NCBI RefSeq assembly: GCF_003384035.1
Contig: NZ_QQAK01000012.1
Location: 248,001 to 312,000 of the forward strand
Reading direction: 5' to 3'
Length of the DNA stretch: 64,000 nt
DNA from: Sporosarcina sp. BI001-red
GTDB taxonomy: Bacteria; Bacillota; Bacilli; Bacillales_A; Planococcaceae
Shown here: one piece after another, positions 26,259-35,264 of the stretch
How positions within the stretch are numbered: the stretch's first letter is position 1
Layout: each line of letters opens with the position of its first letter
Made by a program: the position numbers and the translations under genes
The notes under the pieces: model-generated
The model's input: the letters and a program-made list of their open reading frames with translations, nothing else
Told to the model about the DNA's origin: nothing
Database searches by the model: none

Positions 26259-27806
26259 TTGCGAGTCGTTAAATATATCTTCTTTACATTAATAGGTTTA
26301 CTATTCACAGCGATCTTGCTGGTTGTCGTCTTTCTATTATCAAGCAAACTATGGGGAACGATTGTTTTGATTCTAGGATTAATTACCTTGTTTACATCAT
26401 TTATTTTTGCACTAATCAGCTTTATTAAGAACCAGGCTAAGTTTTATAATTGGAACGGCTTACTACAACTTTCATTAAAATCCTTATACTTGGTAATAAC
26501 TAGTGCGCTTTTGGGGGTATTATGGATAGTTAACGTTGCCATAATTGATGAATTAGGGGCGTTGTCTCCGCTTGATAAAATGAATATCGTCTTGGGTAAG
26601 ACCGATGTTAACGAAAAGGAAATTCAACAACTTATAAAAGACTATCCTGAATTAAAGAGACGAAATATTACATTTAAATATCCACCGAATGCGGAGGACA
26701 AAGTCCATGACATGATCAGCAAAATGGGTGATATTGAACAACTCGAACTAGAAATCTTCGGATATCAATTACCTAAAACGAAGAATCTAGAAGTGATTAT
26801 TTTGCCTACCTATGATGAATACATACAAGCAAGACCGTCTGCAGGGGAAAGGGAGGCCGGATCGTATACTGGAATGGATAATAGAGCCATCTTATATGAG
26901 CAACCAATGGATATAAATGGTGATGAACCTTCTTTGTCGGGAATCTTTGGTCATGAATATGGTCACTATTTGATGGACATGTTTTTAGTCGACAAGGAAA
27001 TAAAGTTTGACGATGTCCCTGCTTGGTATCATGAAGGCATCAGCGAATACATCGGTAATCAAGTAGGAAAGGAATTAAAATTCCCTGGAAACGTTAGCCC
27101 TGATTTAACGTTTGACCACTTACAAAGTCTTCAAGAATGGAAGGACGCTGCAACGCAATCTGATGTCTATTACTTTGCAGGAAAAACAATTGAATATGTT
27201 ATAGGAAGCGCTGACGATTCCATTATTTTGTCAGACATTGTTTTAAATACAAAAGTAACTGGTACGTTTGATGAATCCTTTAAACAACTTACAGGGTTAG
27301 ATCCAAAGACACTTAACATTACAAGTATTCATTCAGTGGAAGAAGATTTAGATGAAGCGCGTATCCTCATGCAAGAGTCTGATTTCAAAAAAGCTGAGGA
27401 GTACTATAAAAAGATTCTCAAGAAGCATCCACGTGAGCCGCTAGCATGGCACCAATATGCTTTAATGCTAGAAAAGCAAAAAAGATGGGATGAAGCCATC
27501 AGTGCTAGGCAAATAGTCACTAGCATTGAACCGGATAATCCAAATAATTACATGTACCTCTCCTATTTACTAACCGTTATTGACTCTCAAGAGGCTGTAA
27601 ATGCTGCGGAAAAAGCATTGGAGTTAGTCAAAAAAGAGAATCGGAAAGACGGGAAATTCCATCAGAAGTGGATAGATGAAATTTCTTACTACAATGAATT
27701 GATAAAAGAAAAGAAATATGCAGAAGCTTATCAATCCATTTCACAAAGTGATCAATTATCTACTTTTCCTGAAATAGTTGAAGAACTAAGCAAGATAAGG
27801 AAATAG
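26259..27806 (+). CDS. Membrane zinc metallopeptidase with TPR tail, 515 aa
   Basis: Three N-terminal membrane helices (about residues 7-25, 33-56 and 74-96) are followed by a gluzincin-like domain. The zinc motif is FGHEYGHYLMDM and the second-ligand motif is WYHEGISEYIG. The C-terminal third (EARILMQESDFKKAEEYYKK onward) is TPR-like helical repeats. It probably cleaves extracytoplasmic or membrane proteins. TTG 26259 follows TGGGGGA. An isolated gene in the accessory region; the combination is unusual. Confidence 0.78.
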   Translation: MRVVKYIFFTLIGLLFTAILLVVVFLLSSKLWGTIVLILGLITLFTSFIFALISFIKNQAKFYNWNGLLQLSLKSLYLVITSALLGVLWIVNVAIIDELGALSPLDKMNIVLGKTDVNEKEIQQLIKDYPELKRRNITFKYPPNAEDKVHDMISKMGDIEQLELEIFGYQLPKTKNLEVIILPTYDEYIQARPSAGEREAGSYTGMDNRAILYEQPMDINGDEPSLSGIFGHEYGHYLMDMFLVDKEIKFDDVPAWYHEGISEYIGNQVGKELKFPGNVSPDLTFDHLQSLQEWKDAATQSDVYYFAGKTIEYVIGSADDSIILSDIVLNTKVTGTFDESFKQLTGLDPKTLNITSIHSVEEDLDEARILMQESDFKKAEEYYKKILKKHPREPLAWHQYALMLEKQKRWDEAISARQIVTSIEPDNPNNYMYLSYLLTVIDSQEAVNAAEKALELVKKENRKDGKFHQKWIDEISYYNELIKEKKYAEAYQSISQSDQLSTFPEIVEELSKIRK

Positions 27807-27946
27807 CATTTTCTCCCCTTTTGCTAATAATATTTGATTTTCTAGCGGCTGCACTTTAATAAGTCCAAATTAAGCTATGCAAAAAGGTAAATGGTTTGTA
27901 TGAAGAAATGGAATAAATATGAAAATACTACTGGAGGGGTTTTATC

Positions 27947-28462
27947 GTGAGTTCAAAAGTAACTGATGTATTTCAATTTATCGAGTCAGGTGATGCTGTT
28001 GCATTAGAAAAGGCTCTTATTTCCTCCCCACATTTTGCAAATATAGAAAACGAACAAGGTTTAACTCCGCTAGGGTTTTCATCACATTTTGGCGATAAAA
28101 GTATTGTTCAAGTTCTTTTAAATCATCATGCAGACATCGATGCCGTTTCCCATTCTAAGATAGAGTATATCCCCTCAAATACTGCTCTTCATGCAGCAAT
28201 TGCAGGAGCACGAAGTTTAGAAGTTATTGAACTTCTTCTAAACACTGGAGCTACAACAACTATATTTGATAGCAATGGGCATACAGCTCTTCATACAGCT
28301 GCGTTTCATGAAGATAATACCGAACTGATTAGTCTTCTTATTCAACATGGAGCTTCTGTACATGCAACGAAAGATAACGGAAAAACTGCAATGGAATTGG
28401 CGATAGAACAAGGGAACAGAAACGTGGTTGAACAATTGAGACACTATGATGAACCGTCCTAA
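27947..28462 (+). CDS. Ankyrin-repeat protein, 171 aa
   Basis: Three to four ankyrin repeats, e.g. GLTPLGFSSHFGDKSIVQVLL, NTALHAAIAGARSLEVIELL and HTALHTAAFHEDNTELISLL. No signal peptide; a cytoplasmic protein-binding scaffold. GTG follows GGAGGGG. A different ankyrin protein sits in the array at 58954. Confidence 0.88.
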   Translation: MSSKVTDVFQFIESGDAVALEKALISSPHFANIENEQGLTPLGFSSHFGDKSIVQVLLNHHADIDAVSHSKIEYIPSNTALHAAIAGARSLEVIELLLNTGATTTIFDSNGHTALHTAAFHEDNTELISLLIQHGASVHATKDNGKTAMELAIEQGNRNVVEQLRHYDEPS

Positions 28463-28630
28463 TCATTTAATGACAATTTTCACAACCGACAACACAAATG
28501 TTCAAGAAGATCCAACAACAAAAATGGATGCTTGTCAGCGCGTTTTAAGTGTGCTTTCTAAATGTGAGAAGTCATAGGTACGTTTTTTGTAGTAATAGCG
28601 CAAATAATTATTCTGGAGGAACTTTGAATT

Positions 28631-28822
28631 GTGAATGGTGAAGGTGCAATACGGAAAAATGATAAGTGGCTCATAATTGAGAGAAGCAAGAAAGGGGAAC
28701 ATGGGATGGTCAGCTTTCACCCGTTTGAGACAAATCGTCGAGAAGGAAGTATAAGATTAATGCAGTTATTAGTGAACATGGTATACGAAGCATTTAAAAA
28801 GTATGGGGGCGCATTCCGTTGA
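28631..28822 (+). pseudogene. Nudix hydrolase N-terminal remnant
   Basis: The first 25 residues (GEGAIRKNDKWLIIERSKK) look like the first strands of a Nudix domain. The Nudix box itself is missing, and the remaining 35 residues run in an unrelated sequence (ETNRREGSIRLMQLLV). Probably an internal deletion or fusion left this short frame, which ends at the methyltransferase start. Confidence 0.5.
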
Positions 28823-29559
28823 ATGAGTATTATGGAGAACTTTGCACGCGAATTTATGAAATCGATAAGTCTATAGCAAGTGGGAAAGAGCTTGAGTTTT
28901 ATCTATCCTTTGTGAAAGATAAGAATATGAACGTGTTAGAACCTATGTGTGGAAATGGTAGAATGCTTATCCCTTTTATGGAAAAAGGTATCAACATTGA
29001 GGGCTTTGATATTTCAGATGAAATGCTTAGATTATGTAGAAAAAAAGGTCAAAAGTTAGATCTTGAACCCAAAATTTCTCAAGGTAAAATTGAAGAATTC
29101 AGAAGTGAAACGAATTATGATTTGATCCTGATACCCTTTGGTTCTTTTTCACTGTTACCAGATGAATTAGTGAAGCCGAGTCTATATAACATGAGATCTG
29201 TATTAAAAGAAGGTGGGAAGATTCTTTTAACTATAATGACTCGCAAAGGGCCGGTGGAAGAGATTCCTGATTGGCTTGAAACGAATAGACAATCCGTTGA
29301 TAACCATGAAATTGTTGAATATAAGAAAGTCCATTATGACATGGCAACTAGGATTCAAAACACTAAGTTGAACTATCAATTAGTTATTAATGGGCAAATA
29401 GAGAAATCTGAAACTATGGATTTTCCCATTCGACTTTATGAACCAGGAGAGTTCGAAAACATTCTGAAATCTAATAGGATTAATAAGTTTGTACTTCATG
29501 AAGTTACGAATGGTTATGGCGAAGGTAATTCATTTCATGTATATGAGTGTACACTATAA
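28819..29559 (+). CDS. SAM-dependent methyltransferase, 246 aa
   Basis: Class I methyltransferase. The SAM-binding motif I is NVLEPMCGNGRML (about residues 34-46), motif II acidic end is IEGFDIS, and the post-II region is YDLILIPFGSFSLLP. It starts at TTG overlapping the end of the Nudix remnant. Substrate unknown. Confidence 0.9.
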   Translation: MNEYYGELCTRIYEIDKSIASGKELEFYLSFVKDKNMNVLEPMCGNGRMLIPFMEKGINIEGFDISDEMLRLCRKKGQKLDLEPKISQGKIEEFRSETNYDLILIPFGSFSLLPDELVKPSLYNMRSVLKEGGKILLTIMTRKGPVEEIPDWLETNRQSVDNHEIVEYKKVHYDMATRIQNTKLNYQLVINGQIEKSETMDFPIRLYEPGEFENILKSNRINKFVLHEVTNGYGEGNSFHVYECTL

Positions 29560-29892
29560 GCTTAAAAATAGTATTTTCATTGATCAATATGACCCAATAG
29601 CACATCGACGAGGGGCTAATCACAAGGTTAAGAATTATTGAAAAATTAAATTGCGTTGTTGTGTCTCTTTGGATAGAATTGTCTAAAGATCCTCTTTTTT
29701 GTTAACTGCACGCTGAACCTAAATGATACAGTACTTTTGAAAATCTAAACCTGCAGAATATCCACTATTGAAAGTTCTTTAGGCTAGCCCCCCCACAATG
29801 ACCCAATCAAGCAATGGGGGCATTCATTTATAATGACAATTTGCGTAAGCAGGTTCGATGTAGATGAAAAGATTAGGCGAGGAGGCAAAGGG
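29560..29892. other. Intergenic, no supported gene
   Basis: Contains poly-C and poly-T stretches and a weak inverted match CCCCCAC/GGGGG around 29785-29820. No credible ORF or array repeat. Confidence 0.4.
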
Positions 29893-30135
29893 ATGGCTTT
29901 AGTCGGTACGATTGTATTAACGATGATCATCATGGGGCTAACCACCTTAATTTTTGGTCTGGAGGTCGGAGGCTGGCTAATTGCAGTAATTTTTATTGGT
30001 TCCATGCTCCGAGGTTTATATTTGATAGCTGACATGCACAAAATGCTGGCGGCGGAGTTTAAAAAAGAAAAATTTGTTGAAGTACAACAGCAATATTCGA
30101 AAAAAAAGATTACTTTGAAAGAATCCGATGAGTAA
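29893..30135 (+). CDS. Small membrane protein, 80 aa
   Basis: The ATG at 29893 follows AGGAGGCAAAGGG. Two membrane helices (VGTIVLTMIIMGLTTLIFG, then WLIAVIFIGSMLRGLYLI) precede a charged tail KKKITLKESDE. No family recognised. Confidence 0.65.
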   Translation: MALVGTIVLTMIIMGLTTLIFGLEVGGWLIAVIFIGSMLRGLYLIADMHKMLAAEFKKEKFVEVQQQYSKKKITLKESDE

Positions 30136-30319
30136 ATCTTAAGCCTATACAATAATAATAGAACGCATCGTGTTGTCAAACCACGGAGCAAAATGTACGT
30201 TTTGTTGTTATTGATAAATCTTAACCTGTTCGTTGTATATACTTATACGCTATCAGTCTTTTGCAAGAAATCTGAGGTATGAATAATTTACTGGCCATAG
30301 CAGTAAATAGGAGGTTGAA

Positions 30320-30829
30320 ATGAATAATAAAAAAAGCATCATGCATCCTATAAAAATCAGGAACATACATGAAGACGATTATGAAACTGTTTTGAAGTGG
30401 AGTAAAGACGATACTTTTTGTGAAGCGAATGGATGGGAGAAAAATAGAACTGAAAATGAAATATATAGATGGTGGCTTCATTGTGTAAATCATGAATTTG
30501 AAGATTCTATTCGTAGGGGAATCCTACTGGGAGATCAATTGGTTGGATATGTGGATTTGGCTCATATTCAAAATAATGAAGCTGAAATAGGCATCGCCAT
30601 AGGAGAACGCAATGTATGGGGGAGAGGAATCGGGACCGAGTCCATCCTCTGTATGATGAAGTATGCTTCTGAAAAATTTGGGATTACCATTTTTAATGCA
30701 GAAACACATGAAGGTAATATTCGATCTAGGAAAATGCTAGAAAAGATAGGATTCATAGAGATAGGTAGACTAGGTAATGAGGAGTACTTAGGAGTCGATG
30801 ACCAATTAATACAATATCGGTTTCATTGA
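30320..30829 (+). CDS. GNAT acetyltransferase (RimJ-like), 169 aa
   Basis: RimJ/RimL-type GNAT: IKIRNIHEDDYETVLKWSKD, EIGIAIGERNVWGRGIGTESI as the acetyl-CoA loop, and NIRSRKMLEKIGF. ATG follows AGGAGG. Acceptor unknown. Confidence 0.9.
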   Translation: MNNKKSIMHPIKIRNIHEDDYETVLKWSKDDTFCEANGWEKNRTENEIYRWWLHCVNHEFEDSIRRGILLGDQLVGYVDLAHIQNNEAEIGIAIGERNVWGRGIGTESILCMMKYASEKFGITIFNAETHEGNIRSRKMLEKIGFIEIGRLGNEEYLGVDDQLIQYRFH

Positions 30830-30849
30830 AGTAGATGAATTATATGTAA

Positions 30850-30888
30850 GGCGCTCTCTTATAATAAGAGGTGTTTTCTTCACTTTTG
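30850..30888 (+). terminator. Terminator after GNAT gene
   Basis: CTCTTAT/ATAAGAG stem followed by GTGTTTTCTT. Confidence 0.55.
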
Positions 30889-31049
30889 CTTTTATTGTAA
30901 TAGCTATTAGTTATATATGATAAGGCAATTGCACAAGCAGAGCTACAGGTTTTTCAATTATAAACTTAGTATGGCAAATGATTTGTGCTGCGCGTCAATC
31001 CGTCTTTTTGAATGATTTGACTAATGGATTGATACAGTTGGGGGTAGAA

Positions 31050-31532
31050 ATGGAAATACGATTATTGAAATTTCAAGAAGTTGATTTTGATAAGTATTAT
31101 AGTCTTGTATCGAATGACGATATTATGGCGCAAATAACTGAGCGTGCTTTCCTTTATAACGAAGCTAAAATAAGCTTCCAAAAACTAATAACTCGCAATG
31201 AAAAGCATGATGAATTTGGTTCGTATAAAATCTTTGATTATTTGGACGAGACATTCGTTGGTCTTGGGCATTTGACGTTAAGTGAAGATAAAAGTAGTGA
31301 AGCAGAAATAGGATACATGTTGCTACCTGAGTATTGGGGTCAAGGTTACGGTTCTGCGACAGCAAAAAAGTTAGTAGAGATGGCAAAACCATTAGATATA
31401 AAGTTCCTTACAGCTATCATTGACCCAGAGAATATCCCTTCTAGGAAAATATTAAGTAACCTTGGTTTCATATCTCAAAAGGTTTGTGAGATAGACGGTT
31501 TACCTGGGGAAATATTAAGTAAAAATTTATAA
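31050..31532 (+). CDS. GNAT acetyltransferase, 160 aa
   Basis: RimJ-like GNAT with acetyl-CoA loop LLPEYWGQGYGSATAKKLVE and IPSRKILSNLGF. The ATG at 31050 after TTGGGGGT is preferred; the frame is open 24 codons further up but without signals. Different from the GNAT at 30320 in sequence. Confidence 0.88.
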   Translation: MEIRLLKFQEVDFDKYYSLVSNDDIMAQITERAFLYNEAKISFQKLITRNEKHDEFGSYKIFDYLDETFVGLGHLTLSEDKSSEAEIGYMLLPEYWGQGYGSATAKKLVEMAKPLDIKFLTAIIDPENIPSRKILSNLGFISQKVCEIDGLPGEILSKNL

Positions 31533-31662
31533 AACACTTCTCATTTTTGTTCTATTAACGGGAAGCGCTTACCGAATAAGAGTGTTTCATTAAGAACTAG
31601 CCAGATTGGGTTTGAAATTGAATTTACTTTTGAATACGGAGTTTAAGGAAGGGGGCGATCAT

Positions 31663-32190
31663 TTGAAAGTTAGGCTCTCAGAGTATGATGAGAATTGGGC
31701 TCAAATGTTCGAAGATGAAGCTGAATTTTTAACATGCATTTTTGGAGATGAAGTCGTTAAATTTGAACATTTCGGCAGTACAGCTGTTCCAGTCATGAAG
31801 GCAAAGCCTGTAATTGATATGATGTGCCTCGTTAAAGATATCGAAAAAATTGACCTATTCAACACACAGTTGCAGCTACTTGGGTATGATGTTGCTGGTG
31901 AATGGGGGATACCAGGCAGACGGTTATTCCGAAAAGGGGGAGATGATAGAACCCATCATATTCATGTTTATCCGTATAATCATTCTCAAATTAGACGCCA
32001 TCTGGTGTTCCGTGATTATTTAAGGACTCATCCCGACGAAGTTAAACGCTATACATGTTTCAAAGAACGCTTAGCTGATCAATATGACGATACAGCGTTA
32101 TACAGTAAAGCGAAGAAACCTTTCGTAAAGGAAATGGAAGAACGGGCATTGAATTGGTTTGAAAGCAAAGGGACAAAAAGTTCATTTTAA
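31663..32190 (+). CDS. GrpB/UPF0157 family nucleotidyltransferase-like protein, 175 aa
   Basis: The series VRLSEYDENWAQMF, FEHFGSTAVPVMKAKPVIDMM and HIHVYPYNHSQIRRHLVFRDYLR is diagnostic of UPF0157, which has a nucleotidyltransferase-like fold. TTG at 31663 follows AAGGGGG. Biological role unknown. Confidence 0.9.
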   Translation: MKVRLSEYDENWAQMFEDEAEFLTCIFGDEVVKFEHFGSTAVPVMKAKPVIDMMCLVKDIEKIDLFNTQLQLLGYDVAGEWGIPGRRLFRKGGDDRTHHIHVYPYNHSQIRRHLVFRDYLRTHPDEVKRYTCFKERLADQYDDTALYSKAKKPFVKEMEERALNWFESKGTKSSF

Positions 32191-32238
32191 TGATTCTTTA
32201 AGTATCTTTGTCATTAATTTGAAGAAGGGGAGGAGTGC

Positions 32239-32646
32239 ATGACACCACCAAAACATATTGTTTCAGCAGCCACGATTGTCTTAAACGACAAAAATGAGCT
32301 TTTGTTAATAAAAGGACCACGAAGAGGGTGGGAGATGCCCGGTGGTCAGGTTGAAGAGGGCGAATCATTGAAGGACGCAGCAATCCGAGAAACAAAAGAG
32401 GAATCTGGTATTGATATAGAGATTATCAAGTTTTGTGGAATCTTTCAGAATGTAGAACGATCCATTTGTAACACCCTATTTTTGGGGAAAGTGATCGGAG
32501 GGCAGCCTACGACGAGTCCAGAGAGTTTGGAGGTAGGATTTTTCCCAGTAAAGAAAGCATTGGAAATGGTAACAATTACGAACTTTAGACAGAGAATTGA
32601 ATCTTGTTTAGACGAAAATACCCATCCTTTTTATGTGGATTTTTAA
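32239..32646 (+). CDS. Nudix hydrolase, 135 aa
   Basis: Complete Nudix box GGQVEEGESLKDAAIRETKE followed by the expected ESGI. It cleaves a nucleoside-diphosphate-linked compound using Mg2+. ATG follows GGGGAGG. Substrate unknown. Confidence 0.93.
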   Translation: MTPPKHIVSAATIVLNDKNELLLIKGPRRGWEMPGGQVEEGESLKDAAIRETKEESGIDIEIIKFCGIFQNVERSICNTLFLGKVIGGQPTTSPESLEVGFFPVKKALEMVTITNFRQRIESCLDENTHPFYVDF

Positions 32647-32663
32647 AATGTATTCGTGTGAAG

Positions 32664-32726
32664 AGTACCTGGTAGAGAACCAAACATGATTGTTTAAACA
32701 TCCATGAAAGTTTGAACACAGGTACT
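32664..32726. terminator. Hairpin between convergent genes
   Basis: AGTACCTG/CAGGTACT outer arms with an inner CAAAC/GTTTG pairing and the palindrome GTTTAAAC near the centre. Followed by T's on the + strand. Confidence 0.65.
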
Positions 32727-32753
32727 TTTATAAATCGCACACTGAAATGGAGT

Positions 32754-33815
32754 TTATTGGGTAATCGTTGGATTGGTAGAGGGCTTTTTTTGTGAAAATC
32801 CGCCAAGGAGCAACTTTCCGTACGGTAAAAATTTTTGTATGATGATTGAAAAAATGATTGGAACAACCAAACCGAATGCGGTGAAGCCAACAATGCCATA
32901 TGTGAAGTAATCGTTTAGCAAAATATCTGTAAAGATGTGCAAGTACATAATCGTTAAGGAGTGCTTCTCGATTTTGTGCAACCATTTTACCGACAGTCCA
33001 GCAGCAATGAGCTGGAATACGCCAACTAATACGAGTGTAAATGAAAGTGGAATAATTAAATCTAAAATGAAATGATCATAGCGTAAAAATTTCATACTTA
33101 AATGGTAGTCAATTACATGATTCGTATTGAGTGAAATGGCTGTTATACTACCTATTAATCCAATGATTAACCATCTTCTCGAAACGTACATCCAAATACT
33201 CTTTAAATAATAACCTAGCGAAAAGTAGATAACTGCCATAAGCACAACATCGATGTTCCAAATCATTGGGACTGTTTGAGACGCAATGTCAGGTTTTCCT
33301 CCAATGACGCTCATCGCAAAAAAACTTTCATAATGGGCAATACTATAACAGATTGCCAAAATAATGATTTGTTTCGTGCGGCTAAAGTATTTTGTCATCC
33401 ATAAGAAGAACAAATACGTAAAGAAAAGCGTAGTGACAAACCAGAAAACACCGTACGCACCACGTGCAAATCGACCTCCGACTACAAGTGTCCAAAAATC
33501 GTTTACATACCAGGAAAAATCTTTATTGCCAGAACTAAGCTCAATCCCATAACGGATGAGTGTAATGCTGCCTAAAAAAAACAAATAAGGGACTATCAAT
33601 TGCATAAATCTTTTATGAATCATATGTTTCATTAAGCCCTTTTCAATAACAGGTTTAAAAAATAAACCACTTAAAATAAAGAAAGCTGGCATGTGAAACC
33701 AATAGATATACTTAACGAGTGGGAAATCAAGCTGTCCGGGATAATGACCAATAACGACAAGGATCATTAAAAATCCTTTTGCTCCATCCACCCAGGATAA
33801 GCGTTTTTTATTCAT
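32754..33815 (-). CDS. Acyltransferase family 3 membrane protein, 353 aa
   Basis: About ten membrane helices. The N-terminal RLSWVDGAKGFLMILVVIGH and FHMPAFFILSGLFFKP are the hallmarks of acyltransferase 3 (OafA/YkrP) enzymes that O-acylate surface polysaccharides; the His in VVIGH is the expected catalytic residue. The start at 33815 follows GAGGTG. It is the only minus-strand gene of the 22-39 kb region. Confidence 0.9.
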   Translation of the reverse strand: MNKKRLSWVDGAKGFLMILVVIGHYPGQLDFPLVKYIYWFHMPAFFILSGLFFKPVIEKGLMKHMIHKRFMQLIVPYLFFLGSITLIRYGIELSSGNKDFSWYVNDFWTLVVGGRFARGAYGVFWFVTTLFFTYLFFLWMTKYFSRTKQIIILAICYSIAHYESFFAMSVIGGKPDIASQTVPMIWNIDVVLMAVIYFSLGYYLKSIWMYVSRRWLIIGLIGSITAISLNTNHVIDYHLSMKFLRYDHFILDLIIPLSFTLVLVGVFQLIAAGLSVKWLHKIEKHSLTIMYLHIFTDILLNDYFTYGIVGFTAFGLVVPIIFSIIIQKFLPYGKLLLGGFSQKKPSTNPTITQ

Positions 33816-34075
33816 AATTAGGCACCTCAAGAAAATTGTCGTATCTCCAATGTACATCCTTTCTGCAATTTGGAGGACAATGTTACAGAATTGACTCACG
33901 GATGTTAGTAAGTTGGCAATACATTGGAGTATTTTCTTGATTTATTACGGATAACTGACTAAATTGAATAGCTAGTACTACTAGTTTTATAAGAGTTATA
34001 TATGTAATTGGAATTTTGTCATGAGACAGGTAAAGTATACCTAAAAAATATGGATACGTGATTGGGAGGATTGAA

Positions 34076-34528
34076 ATGAGAGAAGGAATTATACGGCCGC
34101 TGGTTATTTGTGTTTTCCAACAGGAGGATACCATCCTTGTCGCAGAAGGTTATGATCCATTGAAAGAGGATTACTTTTACCGGCCAATTGGTGGAGGAAT
34201 CGAATTCGGTGAAAGCAGTGAAGAAGCACTTATAAGGGAAATGAAAGAAGAACTCGATACGTCTATTACGGATCTTGCATACTTAGGAACGCTAGAAAAT
34301 ATATTCAGCTTCAACGGAAATATAGGTCACGAGATTGTAAGGGTCTATGATGCATCTTTCACCGATAACTCGTTCAACAAAGCGAGTACTTTTGAAGGCA
34401 TTGAAGACAACGGGGAACTATTTAAAGTGATGCGTCTGCCTATACAGACGTTTCGTTCAGGAGAGCTTCGTCTTGTTCCAGAAAATCTATTGAAACTGTT
34501 TGAAGTGAACGACATAGCTCGTAAGTGA
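34076..34528 (+). CDS. Nudix hydrolase, 150 aa
   Basis: Nudix box GGGIEFGESSEEALIREMKEEL, a close match to the consensus. ATG follows GGGAGGATTGAA. Distinct from the Nudix gene at 32239. Substrate unknown. Confidence 0.92.
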   Translation: MREGIIRPLVICVFQQEDTILVAEGYDPLKEDYFYRPIGGGIEFGESSEEALIREMKEELDTSITDLAYLGTLENIFSFNGNIGHEIVRVYDASFTDNSFNKASTFEGIEDNGELFKVMRLPIQTFRSGELRLVPENLLKLFEVNDIARK

Positions 34529-34671
34529 TTCAATCAAAAGTTAGGTTGGTTGCATGAACGTTTTGGTATTTCCATAAAGCTTAATTTCCCTTTTAATTGA
34601 TTAAAGAAGGACCCAATTTACTTACATAACACATCAGTTAAATCATTTCTTGTACACTATCAAACTTAAGA

Positions 34672-34854
34672 ATGGGGAAATTCATAGTGAAAAGGGATTT
34701 CCCAATTATTGAAACGAATAGCTTAATTTTAAGAATGGTCCAAAAAGAGGATTCAAATGATATGATTGCATATTTATCCCATAATATGTTGTATAACATA
34801 TGGGTTTGGACTATTTTCAAACAGATACAGTTTAATGTGGCCTTATTGAAATAA
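34672..34854 (+). pseudogene. N-terminal GNAT acetyltransferase remnant
   Basis: FPIIETNSLILRMVQKEDSND followed by MIAYLSH is the start of a RimJ-type GNAT domain. The frame ends after 60 residues, before the acetyl-CoA-binding loop. A truncated gene. Confidence 0.6.
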
Positions 34855-34874
34855 TTAATTGGAGGTAATATCCA

Positions 34875-35078
34875 ATGTTATGGGGAAGTATTTTACTATG
34901 GATTATTGGTTTATTTATTTTGTACGTAGTAATTTTCACGGCAGTAAAGGATGGAATTGATAAGTCACAGGTTGGTCAGTTAATAAGAACGAATTATGGT
35001 ATGAAAGATCAAGTTGTTACAGTTAGTGATGAAGAAATTGAAAAGGAAATAGAAGAAGAATTTAAGAACCAGAAATAG
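34875..35078 (+). CDS. Small membrane protein, 67 aa
   Basis: One membrane helix (residues 3-24) and an acidic C-terminal half (SDEEIEKEIEEEF). ATG follows TGGAGG. No family recognised. Confidence 0.65.
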   Translation: MLWGSILLWIIGLFILYVVIFTAVKDGIDKSQVGQLIRTNYGMKDQVVTVSDEEIEKEIEEEFKNQK

Positions 35079-35264
35079 TGGTTACATAGTCTTGTAAAAG
35101 TAATTATTAAACTAAGGGTGCAAAGAAAGGATAAGAAGTGCATCCATTATTAAGCGATTGAGCCCGGTAGTTCGGGAAAATATGCACAAAAAGGGCGACA
35201 TTCTTGAAATGAAAAGCAATAATTTCCATTTGAAGTTTTTTAGATAGAGGGAGGAGGCCTATAT

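Noticed and set aside
28446-28577. 43-codon ORF after the ankyrin gene
   Set aside because: It overlaps the ankyrin stop and has no ribosome binding site or recognisable motif. Possibly a remnant, but nothing supports it.
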